From assembly GCA_021604405.1 (NCBI GenBank), contig BQJA01000032.1:1-34666 (forward strand): DNA of 34,666 nt. Direction: 5' to 3'. The translations under genes and the position numbers were made by a program. The notes under the pieces were generated by a model, which was not told the DNA's origin, did no database searches, and saw only the letters and a list, made by a program, of their open reading frames with translations. Below are positions 7,713 to 16,185 of the stretch, piece after piece (position 1 is the stretch's first letter; each line of letters begins with the position of its first letter). The stretch comes from Nitrosomonas sp. Its GTDB lineage: Bacteria > Pseudomonadota > Gammaproteobacteria > Burkholderiales > Nitrosomonadaceae.

Positions 7713-8210
7713 TTAGTAGGGCCGCTTACGTATACCCCAGACATAGAGCACATGAGAAATTGCCAGCTCCAATATGATGAAGATCAAAACCAACAGTATT
7801 ACAGATGAAATTTCAAGATTAAACACCTGCATCATCATGAATGCAGGAAAAAAAGACTCTGGCACCTGATCAAGTAAAGGTGCCGCGCTGCTTGGCGCCA
7901 TCGCCAAGCGCCGTTTAATGAAACTGGACAGCAAATCGCCTAGCATCGCATAAGCAGCAACCAGCAACCCGGTTACCAGAGAATAACCTAACAGCCATGC
8001 AGCAACTGATGTAGCAAATAATGCTGCAAAGATTCCCCGCCATGTTTTAGACGAACCAAATATGCGATGATTGTCAGATAGCTTGTTGCCAAAATCAATG
8101 GCAAGAGTAAAGCCATCATTTAGCACCTCTCGAATCAGAATTGGCGCCCCATTTGCGATTATAATTAAAAATAGTAGCTGTAATAACTCAAATGTCACAG
8201 TACGGCTCAA
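7713..8210 (-). CDS. CarS-like CDP-lipid synthase (CDP-archaeol synthase family)
   Basis: The 165-residue polytopic protein resembles the CarS-like family (Pfam PF01864), whose archaeal members activate an ether-linked lipid with CTP. Landmarks are GAPIL near residues 21-25, the GSSKTWRG motif at 52-59 and GDLLSSFIKRR at 91-101, plus PLLDQVPESFF (about 111-121). Four to five hydrophobic segments are visible. In bacteria this family is a small relative of CdsA and its substrate is mostly unassigned. Directly downstream is a CDP-alcohol phosphotransferase, the enzyme expected to consume its product. The frame opens with TTG at 8210; GTG 8198 is an alternative with a GAG element 7 nt before it, so the start is uncertain by four codons. 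Confidence 0.75.
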   Translation of the reverse strand: MSRTVTFELLQLLFLIIIANGAPILIREVLNDGFTLAIDFGNKLSDNHRIFGSSKTWRGIFAALFATSVAAWLLGYSLVTGLLVAAYAMLGDLLSSFIKRRLAMAPSSAAPLLDQVPESFFPAFMMMQVFNLEISSVILLVLIFIILELAISHVLYVWGIRKRPY

Positions 8211-8276
8211 TAATTAGTTTAGATGTAATATATATCTTACTTTAGGCAGCAAAAAACAGGAAAATTCAGAAAATCC

Positions 8277-9032
8277 ATGTCTGACACATCAATACGCGTT
8301 CTGACCTACAACATTCACAAAGGATTCAGCATGGGCAATCTTCGATTTGTCCTGCATGAAATCAAAGATTCATTGCGCCATATTGATGCTGATGTGGTGT
8401 TTCTGCAAGAAATACACGGCGAACGCAAGATCTCCAAAAATCGATTTGATGACTGGCCGAATAACCGGCAGCTAGAATTTCTTGCGGACCAGGTCTGGCA
8501 TCATCACGCTTATGGCAAGAACGCCATTTATAAATCCGGTCATCACGGTAATGCAATCTTAAGTAAATACCCTTTTATCGAATGGGAAAATATCGACGTC
8601 TCCATGATGCAATCGGCTAGCCGCAGCCTGTTACATGGCACGATTCAGGTCCCTGATATCGGACAGATCATCCATATTATTTGTGTTCACCTGGGGCTGC
8701 TCGGGCTCGAAAGAGAGCGCCAGCTATCTACATTGGCTGAACGCATCAGTTCTCATGTTCCTTATGATGAGCCATTGATTATCGGTGGCGACTTTAATGA
8801 CTGGCGTGGCCGAGCTGAGCATCACTTACACCACGACCTGGGCGTTAGGGAAGTTTTTAAAAAAACCCACGGTGCATATGCACGCACTTTTCCTGCCTGG
8901 TTACCCGTGTTATCGATGGATCGTATTTATTTTCGCGGTCTTGATGTTGTCGATTGCAGTCATTTATATGGTCAGCCATGGCGCAACATGTCTGACCACA
9001 CACCGTTACTCGCCGAATTTAGATTAATTTAG
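8277..9032 (+). CDS. ybhP: Endonuclease/exonuclease/phosphatase-fold protein, YbhP-like
   Basis: The 251-residue protein has the EEP (DNase I-like) metal-dependent phosphoesterase motifs: TYNIHKGFS (N12), FLQEIHG (E45), IIGGDFNDW and the C-terminal catalytic SDHTPLLAEF. No signal peptide is visible. It most resembles YbhP, encoded next to cardiolipin synthase ClsB in E. coli and of unknown substrate. Here it is divergent, with a 66-bp gap, from the CarS-like and CDP-alcohol phosphotransferase genes, so in two different settings the family sits beside phospholipid genes. A lipid phosphoesterase role is a reasonable inference, but a nuclease cannot be excluded. Start ATG 8277 fits the family N-terminus. 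Confidence 0.85.
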   Translation: MSDTSIRVLTYNIHKGFSMGNLRFVLHEIKDSLRHIDADVVFLQEIHGERKISKNRFDDWPNNRQLEFLADQVWHHHAYGKNAIYKSGHHGNAILSKYPFIEWENIDVSMMQSASRSLLHGTIQVPDIGQIIHIICVHLGLLGLERERQLSTLAERISSHVPYDEPLIIGGDFNDWRGRAEHHLHHDLGVREVFKKTHGAYARTFPAWLPVLSMDRIYFRGLDVVDCSHLYGQPWRNMSDHTPLLAEFRLI

Positions 9033-9158
9033 CCTCTGCAATCGCTTATTGCAAAAATAATAACAGGGAACAAATGGCTTAAATCCCAGCTTCAAACAAT
9101 TACGGTTGTCTCACTGATATACAGCCCGTCGCGTCTCCCTGAGGCTGGGTACCATGTT

Positions 9159-9707
9159 GTGTTATTTCGTCGTTTTTACGGTACGTTGCTGCACTTTTTC
9201 GTCATTGTCAACAAAATTGACGAAGCTGTCCTGGATCGTGCGGATGCTTACACGAACCCTCAAACCCATCGACTCAGGGATCTGGGCAAGCAGCTCAACT
9301 TGCAGCAAAAAACCGGGTCCGCGGTCTCGCAAAATGTACTTGCTGAAAGGGCGCAACCGGTCGCTGAAGTTGATTCGGCAAACCAAAAAGACACAAAGCG
9401 CAGGGCTGCGCTCTGGTATGCAGCAGCCATGGGTAATAGTGAAATGGTGGGCCGCCTGCTGGCGTATGGCGCGAAAACAGATGACACCGCTTTATACACA
9501 ACAACGCCATTGGGAGAAGCAGTAAGCGAAGGTCATGTTGACGTTGTGCAAATTTTAATAGCGGCTGGTGCCAATCTTGATGAAGGTGAAAATAAGCACT
9601 ACCCGTCACTGAGTAGTGCCACCAGGGAACAAAGCATTCCTGTGATAGGGTCACTTGTCAAGGGTGGTGCAAACCCGGATTTAGGCAACCCGGCGCCTTT
9701 TAGTTAA
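9159..9707 (+). CDS. Ankyrin-repeat protein, start uncertain
   Basis: The frame encodes about 182 residues from GTG 9159. Two or three ankyrin repeats are visible at about residues 83-173 (ALWYAAAMGNSEMVGRLLAYGAKTDD, then TPLGEAVSEGHVDVVQILIAAGANLDE, then a weaker IPVIGSLVKGGANPD), which would mediate protein binding. The first 80 residues have no recognisable domain. A hydrophobic patch (GTLLHFFVIVN) near the N-terminus is not a clean signal peptide. The frame is actually open from 9033, directly after the TAG of the upstream gene and in the same phase, without a convincing start. A GAGG at 9141-9144 would suit ATG 9154, which is in another frame. The N-terminus may be frameshifted or decayed. 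Confidence 0.5.
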   Translation: MLFRRFYGTLLHFFVIVNKIDEAVLDRADAYTNPQTHRLRDLGKQLNLQQKTGSAVSQNVLAERAQPVAEVDSANQKDTKRRAALWYAAAMGNSEMVGRLLAYGAKTDDTALYTTTPLGEAVSEGHVDVVQILIAAGANLDEGENKHYPSLSSATREQSIPVIGSLVKGGANPDLGNPAPFS

Positions 9708-9910
9708 GTCCGTAATACGTGTGTGTCATAACAAAAAGCTTTAAACGAAAGTTTCATAAATTGATTAAATAAACAGATTAGCACCGTTTTTAACAGTGCT
9801 GCAGCAATACCGGAAACAAAAAGTCTAATGAATAATAAATCGTTCTCTAAAATATTAGGTGAATCGCAAAACTCTTCCTCGCGCTATCCACCGGCGTTTA
9901 GCGGCCTGTC

Positions 9911-11302
9911 TTAACCTGATCTGCATTTCAACAAGCCATCCAGCCAATATTTCCAACGCTGGTATTTTTCAGACAACGCTTTATTTTTGCTAACAATTGC
10001 TATTTTTCTTACCCCACGGTGATGTTTTACCCTCAACCCGGTTGCAAGCATCGCAGCACCCTGCAAACTGCTTTCTTTCTGTTGCAAATGACTGACTTCA
10101 TAGGGTACACATTGCGCAATCCCTTGCCGCAAGCAGGACAGTCCGGACAACCCCCCTGATAGATAAACATGCGATATCGGTGAGACGCCATGAAAATCCT
10201 CAAGTATTCGCGATATGCGAAAAATGATCGCTTCTATTAACAGGACTGCGATTTGTTGACGGGTTAAGTGATCTATAGATTGCGAAAAATAAGTATCCAG
10301 GTCATTGCGAAAATAAGGTGCGCCGATACCGCTGGGTTCCGCGAGGCAGAAAATATCATCCCTTCCCAAATCTTCAATATAGCATTGATCAACCGGATAA
10401 GTTGCAAGTGCGGCACTGATTGAGTTAAGCGTGCCTTCGCTGGCAAAATGGCCACGCCCAAGGATATCAAGATAGACCAGCGTTTGCAAATATCCGTTCA
10501 GCTTGTGTTCTTTTGGCGCCTGGTAACGTAAAACAAAGCCCCCAGTGCCCAGATTAACTAAAGCCTCAGCCGGGTTTTCAGGAATACTCGCGACAAGCGC
10601 GGCCGATTGGTCGCCCAAACTGGCTTGAAGGACCAAGCCATTGTCGAGATGCAGCCCCATTTCCACCGATGATTCGATTCGGGGCAATATGGACAGTGGA
10701 ATACCGAAACGTTCGCATAACGCCGGCGACCATTTCAGATTTCCAATATCCATCAACAGCGTACGCGCAGCCATTGAGGCATCCGTGACATGAAATCGGC
10801 CGCCAGTCCAGCGCCAGATCAAAAAACTGTCAAGCGTGCCAACCAGCCACTCACCATTACCAAGCCGGTCACGCCAAGCTGGATTCAATTGCAATAGAAC
10901 GCTGAGTTTCGGCGCAAAATAATAAGGCGTCAAACGTAAGCCAGTGATATTATAGACGATGCTTTCTGAAGGCCGCATGGCCTCACAACAAGCAAGACCG
11001 CGATTGTCCTGCCATGAAATGAGCGGAGTGCACGGCTGACCACTGGCTTTATCCCAGATTAAAAACGAGGAACGTTGACTGCATAATCCCAGCGGCAGGT
11101 TCTTTCCAGCTCGTGCCTGACATTCAGCAAGTACTTGCTCGGCCGTCTCAGCATAATGCAGCGCGTCGCTTTCGTAGCATCCGTCTTTAGCCTTGATTTC
11201 AGGTGCTGCCCGGGCAATCATATTGTCAAACCTGCCATCTTGACCCAGTAATGCCGCCTTGATGGATGTGGTACCCAGGTCCAGGGCAACGGCTGAAATC
11301 AT
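9911..11302 (-). CDS. FGGY-family carbohydrate kinase in a glycerol-phosphate operon
   Basis: This 463-residue protein is an FGGY sugar/polyol kinase: the N-terminal ATPase loop VALDLGTTSIKAALLG, the linker SLGDQSAALVAS, the phosphate-2 region VNLGTGGFVLRY and the C-terminal VYLSGGLSGL are all present. Gene order suggests glycerol kinase, but the glycerol-binding Arg-Glu pair of GlpK (in NQRET) is replaced here by QRSS, and the protein is shorter than GlpK (about 500). A different polyol is therefore possible. The ATG chosen (11302) overlaps the TGA of the upstream glpD as ATGA, the usual arrangement for translational coupling. Another ATG four codons earlier (11314) is also open. The kinase is the last gene of the gdpd-glpD-kinase operon. 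Confidence 0.82.
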   Translation of the reverse strand: MISAVALDLGTTSIKAALLGQDGRFDNMIARAAPEIKAKDGCYESDALHYAETAEQVLAECQARAGKNLPLGLCSQRSSFLIWDKASGQPCTPLISWQDNRGLACCEAMRPSESIVYNITGLRLTPYYFAPKLSVLLQLNPAWRDRLGNGEWLVGTLDSFLIWRWTGGRFHVTDASMAARTLLMDIGNLKWSPALCERFGIPLSILPRIESSVEMGLHLDNGLVLQASLGDQSAALVASIPENPAEALVNLGTGGFVLRYQAPKEHKLNGYLQTLVYLDILGRGHFASEGTLNSISAALATYPVDQCYIEDLGRDDIFCLAEPSGIGAPYFRNDLDTYFSQSIDHLTRQQIAVLLIEAIIFRISRILEDFHGVSPISHVYLSGGLSGLSCLRQGIAQCVPYEVSHLQQKESSLQGAAMLATGLRVKHHRGVRKIAIVSKNKALSEKYQRWKYWLDGLLKCRSG

Positions 11303-12888
11303 AGAACGGACCATCGCCGGTAACAGTACTCAACTTCACGACTTACTGCAGCATCATCCCACCCCATAATATCCGCAACCTTTGCAGCCAGTTGCTGCAA
11401 ATCATTTCTGGAAAGTTGCGATAGAATTAACATTGGCATGCGACGGCGCAGCAGATCTTCAAGATGCACCACCATTTCAGTGCGGGCACAAAACAATAAA
11501 TCAGCAACAATAAACGGTAAAAATGAAACAATCCGATTCGCTAATCCAGGGGTAACTTGAATACTGTGAAGTATTTCAGTAACACGCGTGCCATGACGTC
11601 TTATCAACCATTTCGTACTCTCAGCATCAATCCCCAGCCTGGTTGCCCGTGCATTTATCGTAACCACCCAATCGGAAAAATTATGCTGTGGCGCCCAAGG
11701 AAACGCTTTACCGTTGGTTGCACATGCGGCGTAACAACCAAGTTGCGCGCAAATGGTATCGACAATACAGGCCGCATCCTGCCGGGCCGAGGTCAACTTG
11801 CCACCAATTGAATTGTGTACGCCGTTATCTGTCGTTCTCAATTCCCAATCACGGCTAACAGTGGAAGGAGAAGCAGCAACTGTTGACGGAGAGCTTTGGT
11901 TCAACACGCGTAACCCGGCATATTTCCCGATAATTTCGGCTTTTGTCCAGGCCGTTCCGAGATAATCATTGACCGCGGCAAGAAGATAACGGATATCCGA
12001 CTCTTCCACCACTACATTATCAAGATCACCAAGATAGTCCGTATCTGTCGTTCCCAGCAAAGTAACCCCATACCAGGGAATAATAAAGAAAACCCGGCCA
12101 TCCGACTTTGCCGTCAGAAGTAACGCTTCATCATGCAGAATTCCCGGCATTACGAGATGGACGCCCTTTGCCAGGCGGCACCACTTCTTCCCTTGTGCTG
12201 AAACAGCCGTCCACTGACCCGTCGCATTGACAACCTGCCTGGCACGGATTTCCCCTGCTCCGCTCTGGTGCATATCCTGAATACGCGCGCCATCAACCTT
12301 TCCATTGGTTTCACAGAAATCGGTCACTTTGCAATAATTTACACATACTGCACCGGCTGTCATGGCTCCCGCAATCAACTCCAGCACCAGCCGCGCATCG
12401 TCAGTCTGCGCATCAGGATAGGTAAAACCCCTTTTTAGTGCAGTCGGATTGATCATCGGAAAAAGTGCGGCAAAATGCTTGCGACTGAAGTGACGATGGC
12501 GCATTTCAGGGTTAGTCCTGCCAGCCATAAAATCATACAAAGTCAGACCCAGCTTCAATCGCAGTGAACCAATGCGGCTGTCAGCATATACCGGCACACC
12601 GAATCGCAACGGCCATACGCGATGAGGCGCCGCTTGCAATAACATGCCTCGTTCCGCCAGCGCTTTTTGGACCAGTTTAAAGTCGCCGGATTCCAGATAA
12701 CGTAACCCGCCATGGACAAGCTTGGTGGACGCAGAAGAAGTCGCGTTAGCCCAGTCACCTTGATCAACAATTGCCACTTTCAAACCACGCAAAGCCGCAT
12801 CATATGCCGTCCAAGCGCCATAAATACCACCGCCACAAACCAGAAGATCGAATTCACGATCCTGCAGCAAAGAAAAGTCACGCTTCAT
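11299..12888 (-). CDS. glpD: Aerobic glycerol-3-phosphate dehydrogenase
   Basis: The protein of about 529 residues oxidises sn-glycerol-3-phosphate to dihydroxyacetone phosphate at the membrane and passes electrons to ubiquinone. The FAD-binding GGGIYG is at residues 19-24 (LLVCGGGIYGAWTAYDAALRG), followed by STKLVHGGLRYLE and, later, IPWYGVTLLGTTDTDY and GGKLTSAR, all typical of GlpD. The open frame extends upstream to 13131, but those 81 residues overlap the GDPD gene and are not GlpD-like. I chose ATG 12888, which overlaps the GDPD stop by 11 bp. The length agrees with GlpD (500-540). It takes the G3P released by the upstream phosphodiesterase and is followed by an overlapping FGGY kinase gene. 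Confidence 0.93.
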   Translation of the reverse strand: MKRDFSLLQDREFDLLVCGGGIYGAWTAYDAALRGLKVAIVDQGDWANATSSASTKLVHGGLRYLESGDFKLVQKALAERGMLLQAAPHRVWPLRFGVPVYADSRIGSLRLKLGLTLYDFMAGRTNPEMRHRHFSRKHFAALFPMINPTALKRGFTYPDAQTDDARLVLELIAGAMTAGAVCVNYCKVTDFCETNGKVDGARIQDMHQSGAGEIRARQVVNATGQWTAVSAQGKKWCRLAKGVHLVMPGILHDEALLLTAKSDGRVFFIIPWYGVTLLGTTDTDYLGDLDNVVVEESDIRYLLAAVNDYLGTAWTKAEIIGKYAGLRVLNQSSPSTVAASPSTVSRDWELRTTDNGVHNSIGGKLTSARQDAACIVDTICAQLGCYAACATNGKAFPWAPQHNFSDWVVTINARATRLGIDAESTKWLIRRHGTRVTEILHSIQVTPGLANRIVSFLPFIVADLLFCARTEMVVHLEDLLRRRMPMLILSQLSRNDLQQLAAKVADIMGWDDAAVSREVEYCYRRWSVL

Positions 12889-13639
12889 AGGCATTGCGCA
12901 TTTGTATCGCTTTTTGCGGCAAATCGCTGATGAGGATATCAGCACCGCATTTAAGCGCCTTACTGATTTCTTTATCGCTATTACACGTATATACAGCCAT
13001 ACATTTGTTATGTGATTGCAGCAATCCAGCCAACTCATCATCCAGGTCGCTGACTGGCACGCAGAATCCATGAAGAAATGGTTGTGCGGCAAGTGCGTAT
13101 CGCGTTTCAGCGATCGCGTTTTCAGGCTCAAGATTATAAATCAACAGAATATCCGGCCTGTAATGATGCGCATAAATCAAGCTGGCAAGATTAAACGAGG
13201 ACACCAAAATCAAATCGTTTTTCTGCGGACCGACGATATTAAGTGTTTGCCGGACTTTTATTTCATGCCGCAGGGTCGATTCCCATTCACGATTCTTAAT
13301 TTCAATCAACAAGCGGCAGCGCTTGCGGTAAGTATCAACGAATGCCTGCAAGCTCATAATCCCAGCAGTGTCACCTGCCGATGCCGGTTGGCTGGTGAGT
13401 TGCATCGACTTTAATTGGTTATAATTAAAATCGTCAATATGATTTTTCGGCAAACCAACCTTGTCAAGAAAACGGTCGTGCCAAAGCACGGTAATCTCAT
13501 CACGGGTCAGTTGCACATCTGTTTCGATACCGTCGATCGCGTATCCCAATGCCCGGTCAAATGCGCAACGTGTATTTTCGGCGGCTTCCTTGCTGGCGCC
13601 GCGATGAGCGAATATTTGACAATGTTTGACATCATTCAT
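12878..13639 (-). CDS. ugpQ: Glycerophosphodiester phosphodiesterase (cytoplasmic, UgpQ-type)
   Basis: The 253-residue enzyme hydrolyses glycerophosphodiesters, the deacylated remains of phospholipids, to glycerol-3-phosphate and the free alcohol. The GDPD catalytic residues are present: H12-R13 in FAHRGASKEAAENT, the metal ligands E39 and D41 in GIETDVQ, and H54 in VLWHDRFLD. A later LIEIKN contributes the third metal ligand. No signal peptide is seen, so it acts in the cytosol. It is the first gene of an operon with overlapping glpD and an FGGY kinase, so its product flows directly to GlpD. A purine-rich stretch (AAGGAAGAAAG) lies about 13 nt before ATG 13639, longer than the ideal spacing. 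Confidence 0.92.
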   Translation of the reverse strand: MNDVKHCQIFAHRGASKEAAENTRCAFDRALGYAIDGIETDVQLTRDEITVLWHDRFLDKVGLPKNHIDDFNYNQLKSMQLTSQPASAGDTAGIMSLQAFVDTYRKRCRLLIEIKNREWESTLRHEIKVRQTLNIVGPQKNDLILVSSFNLASLIYAHHYRPDILLIYNLEPENAIAETRYALAAQPFLHGFCVPVSDLDDELAGLLQSHNKCMAVYTCNSDKEISKALKCGADILISDLPQKAIQMRNAYEA

Positions 13640-13748
13640 GGCTTATTTTCTTTCTTCCTTATTCTGGAAATTTCATGAATGTAATCGGCAGCAATAAGAA
13701 AAAAAATAGGCAGCAATTTGCAATTAATTCCATTGGCAGCGTGATTGC

Positions 13749-15851
13749 TTAAATGTTGATATCCGCAATAAAGCCCTTGAGTTTCTCCAATTGTGCGTTT
13801 TTTCTCACCTCAAGCTTAGCGCGGCGGGTGGCTATTTCTTCGATCTTGTCCTCCTGGTTATTTAAACGCTCCAGGTAACGCCGGCCAATGTCAGAGTTAT
13901 TTGGTACGGCGCGCAGATTCTCGCGTAACCGTTGCTGGTCGTTAAAAATTGACTCACGGTTGTCATCCAACTGACGCAGTTCCGTATCAATTTTGTCAAC
14001 CGTCAAGCGCATCCTGGCCATTTCCTCGAAAAGTCCGCGTGTCGGCTGATCCAATCGATATGTTGACTTTGTGTAGGCATGAAGTTGCTGATAGGATAGG
14101 TCCATGATTTGCATGGACTGCTTCCGGTCACGTTTCAGAACAAGATTCATGATCTTACGCTCACCGGGCTGGACGGACATACGGATACGATAGTGTGTAT
14201 TGGTTATTTCCACATTATCAGGATCAGGTTGAACGAGTTCATACTGATGCTGGCGCGGGTGTTCTACTATCACCATGCGCCCCTCCTCTGCCGGCGCTTT
14301 AACGGTGTACCTGCTTTTAGAACGCTGTTTTGTGATTGCAGTCAGCACGCCGCCGCTAATGGTGACAGTGTCCTGGTGTATGGTGCTTTTATCTTCTTTG
14401 TCAATCAGCGTTCTCGTGTCCAGCGCGAAGCTCACCAGACGTTCTTCTCCTTTTGGAAGTCCGGGAAGTTTCGCGTCACCGACAAAATAACCGGTGTCGT
14501 TGCTCGAGTTCTCATCAAAAAGTGTAAGAATGCCGGGAGGCAACCCTGTTTCTCCATCATTTTTGATACGTAGTGCGGCCAGCGGATGGACAGCATGCGT
14601 TTCAGACTGGTAAAGCCACACGCGTTCAATCGGTAATTCACGACTGACAAAAGGCAACATCATTGAATGACCTGCCGGCAAATTAAACGTATCAGGGAAC
14701 CGGAAAAGAACCTGAGTCGTTGCTTCTTCACTGACAGCAGCCAGTGCTTGCGGAAATTGCTGACTACCGTCTACCGGCGCTGACGCAACACTCGCAGGCA
14801 TTTCGCCAGCAACAATTTCTTCAGTCTGGTCAAGATTGCTGACCCGCTCAGTTTTTCCCATAGCATTGGCTTTTCGTTGCCCAATAGATTGATCGTCTTC
14901 AAGTTCAGCGACTTCATCATCCGCTGCCATACTAGAAGCTTTCCCCAGACTCCCGGTATCCGACCGGGGAAAAACACGGCCTAGCACTTCTACTGGCATC
15001 AGTGGCCGCCTGGCATAATAGGATTGGTAAAGTGACTGGCGAAAAGTAACCGGGTTACCGGAGACAAGCGTCAACGCCACATCATCCCAATCCTGGCCCG
15101 TCATGTTTTCAATGATCGCCCAACCTTGCATAAAACTTGTTTGCTTATCCCTGGCTGGCAGCAGCAGACGGTACGCTGCTTTCCATAGCGGCGCTTCTAC
15201 AACATAGGCCATCGCCACATTACGGATTCCATCTCCCTGAAGGTCAATGGTCAGTACACGGCTGTCACGCGCAGCATTTTGATGAATGGCTGTTAACGCC
15301 TGATCTATCTGCAAGCGTAGCTTGGCGTCCTCAAAGCGAAGCGCATTAAGATCCTCCAATATCGTTTGTTTAAGCCCATTTTCACTGGACAGGGTTAAAC
15401 GGTGACGCGTCATAACTTGCCGGCCATCATCCAGTGCTACCGTTTCCGGCACGAGGCGAATCAATTTCCCACTGATCTGTGCGGGTCCGGTAACCGTGAC
15501 ATCCGCGCCCTGCAATGCATTAAGTAAGGCAACAGGTGAATTAATCTCATGCCGGGAGAATGGAAGATCCCGGAAAATCTGGCTGAGTGGTGCGCGGCCG
15601 GGTAAGGAAACGCTGCCTAACTGTCCACTGCTGTCAAACACCATCAAACTTTTAAGTAAATCATCCACCTGATCGAATTGTACGGAAAGCGATATTCTTG
15701 CATCATCCGTCACGGTGCCCTCATGTTCAAAATGTGCAATACCACTGGTCGACAAAATCACCCGTTTAACCGGCAACACTGCAGCATCCCCAGCTTGTAC
15801 AGAGACACAAACCACAGAAAAAACAATCAGTATCAGAATAAATTTATTCAA
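13749..15851 (-). CDS. Exported DUF4139-domain protein
   Basis: The product of about 700 residues begins with a signal peptide (MNKFILILIVFSVVCVSVQA). The body matches the DUF4139 family: an N-terminal beta-rich part with VKRVILSTSGIAHFEHEG, a central region with VEAPLWKAAYRLLL and GWAIIENMTGQDWDDVALTLVSGNP, and a C-terminal coiled coil (about residues 600-695; EEMARMRLTVDKIDTELRQL and following heptads). The Ser/Asp/Glu-rich part near 300-360 is probably a flexible linker. Function is unknown; the family includes MuiA-like proteins. The frame opens with GTG 15857, but GGGAG is only 1 nt from it, while TTG 15851 has proper spacing and gives a clean signal peptide, so I prefer TTG. It seems to be a single-gene unit, separate from the glp-type operon downstream. 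Confidence 0.8.
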   Translation of the reverse strand: MNKFILILIVFSVVCVSVQAGDAAVLPVKRVILSTSGIAHFEHEGTVTDDARISLSVQFDQVDDLLKSLMVFDSSGQLGSVSLPGRAPLSQIFRDLPFSRHEINSPVALLNALQGADVTVTGPAQISGKLIRLVPETVALDDGRQVMTRHRLTLSSENGLKQTILEDLNALRFEDAKLRLQIDQALTAIHQNAARDSRVLTIDLQGDGIRNVAMAYVVEAPLWKAAYRLLLPARDKQTSFMQGWAIIENMTGQDWDDVALTLVSGNPVTFRQSLYQSYYARRPLMPVEVLGRVFPRSDTGSLGKASSMAADDEVAELEDDQSIGQRKANAMGKTERVSNLDQTEEIVAGEMPASVASAPVDGSQQFPQALAAVSEEATTQVLFRFPDTFNLPAGHSMMLPFVSRELPIERVWLYQSETHAVHPLAALRIKNDGETGLPPGILTLFDENSSNDTGYFVGDAKLPGLPKGEERLVSFALDTRTLIDKEDKSTIHQDTVTISGGVLTAITKQRSKSRYTVKAPAEEGRMVIVEHPRQHQYELVQPDPDNVEITNTHYRIRMSVQPGERKIMNLVLKRDRKQSMQIMDLSYQQLHAYTKSTYRLDQPTRGLFEEMARMRLTVDKIDTELRQLDDNRESIFNDQQRLRENLRAVPNNSDIGRRYLERLNNQEDKIEEIATRRAKLEVRKNAQLEKLKGFIADINI

Positions 15852-16185
15852 GCACACTCCCTATTTTAAAAAGAACCTAAAAACAAGTGCATTTGACAGC
15901 AACATTACCATGCATCATGCTATTGACAATAATTTTTAAACCTTAATTAGCCAAGTTACCAATGGCCGGCTGGCAATATGGAATTAGAACCAAATCTCTG
16001 ATATACGACATGCTACCGTTCATTCTGCACAATCAGCATATCACTTCTCCAACCTACTATACACGCCATGGGCAGGCGTTATAATTCAAAGAAAAAGTAC
16101 ACTTTGACTCATTTAACGGACAGCACCATCTATTGATAATAATGGGCTGACCAGTAACGAAGACTTTTTATAAAGGAGCAGGCAT
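15852..16185. other. intergenic region with likely divergent promoters
   Basis: This 334-bp gap lies between the leftward DUF4139 gene and the rightward cbpA. A TATAAT at 16080-16085 could serve as a -10 element for cbpA, but I see no good -35 partner at 17 bp, and no clear heat-shock (sigma-32) promoter. The cbpA ribosome-binding site AAAGGAG (16172-16178) is strong. Confidence 0.4.

Noticed and set aside
9828..9914. A 28-codon frame starting ATG 9828 (MNNKSFSKILG...)
   Set aside because: There is no ribosome-binding site, no hydrophobic or repeat structure, and no second copy to support it, unlike the micro-ORFs at 2558-2825.
12889..13131. An N-terminal extension of GlpD by 81 residues
   Set aside because: It overlaps the GDPD gene and has no GlpD-like sequence. 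The ATG at 12888 gives the family N-terminus and a normal overlap.
16057..16085. A sigma-70 or heat-shock promoter for cbpA
   Set aside because: TATAAT at 16080-16085 has no acceptable -35 partner at 16-18 bp, and no CTTGAA/CCCCAT pair is seen.
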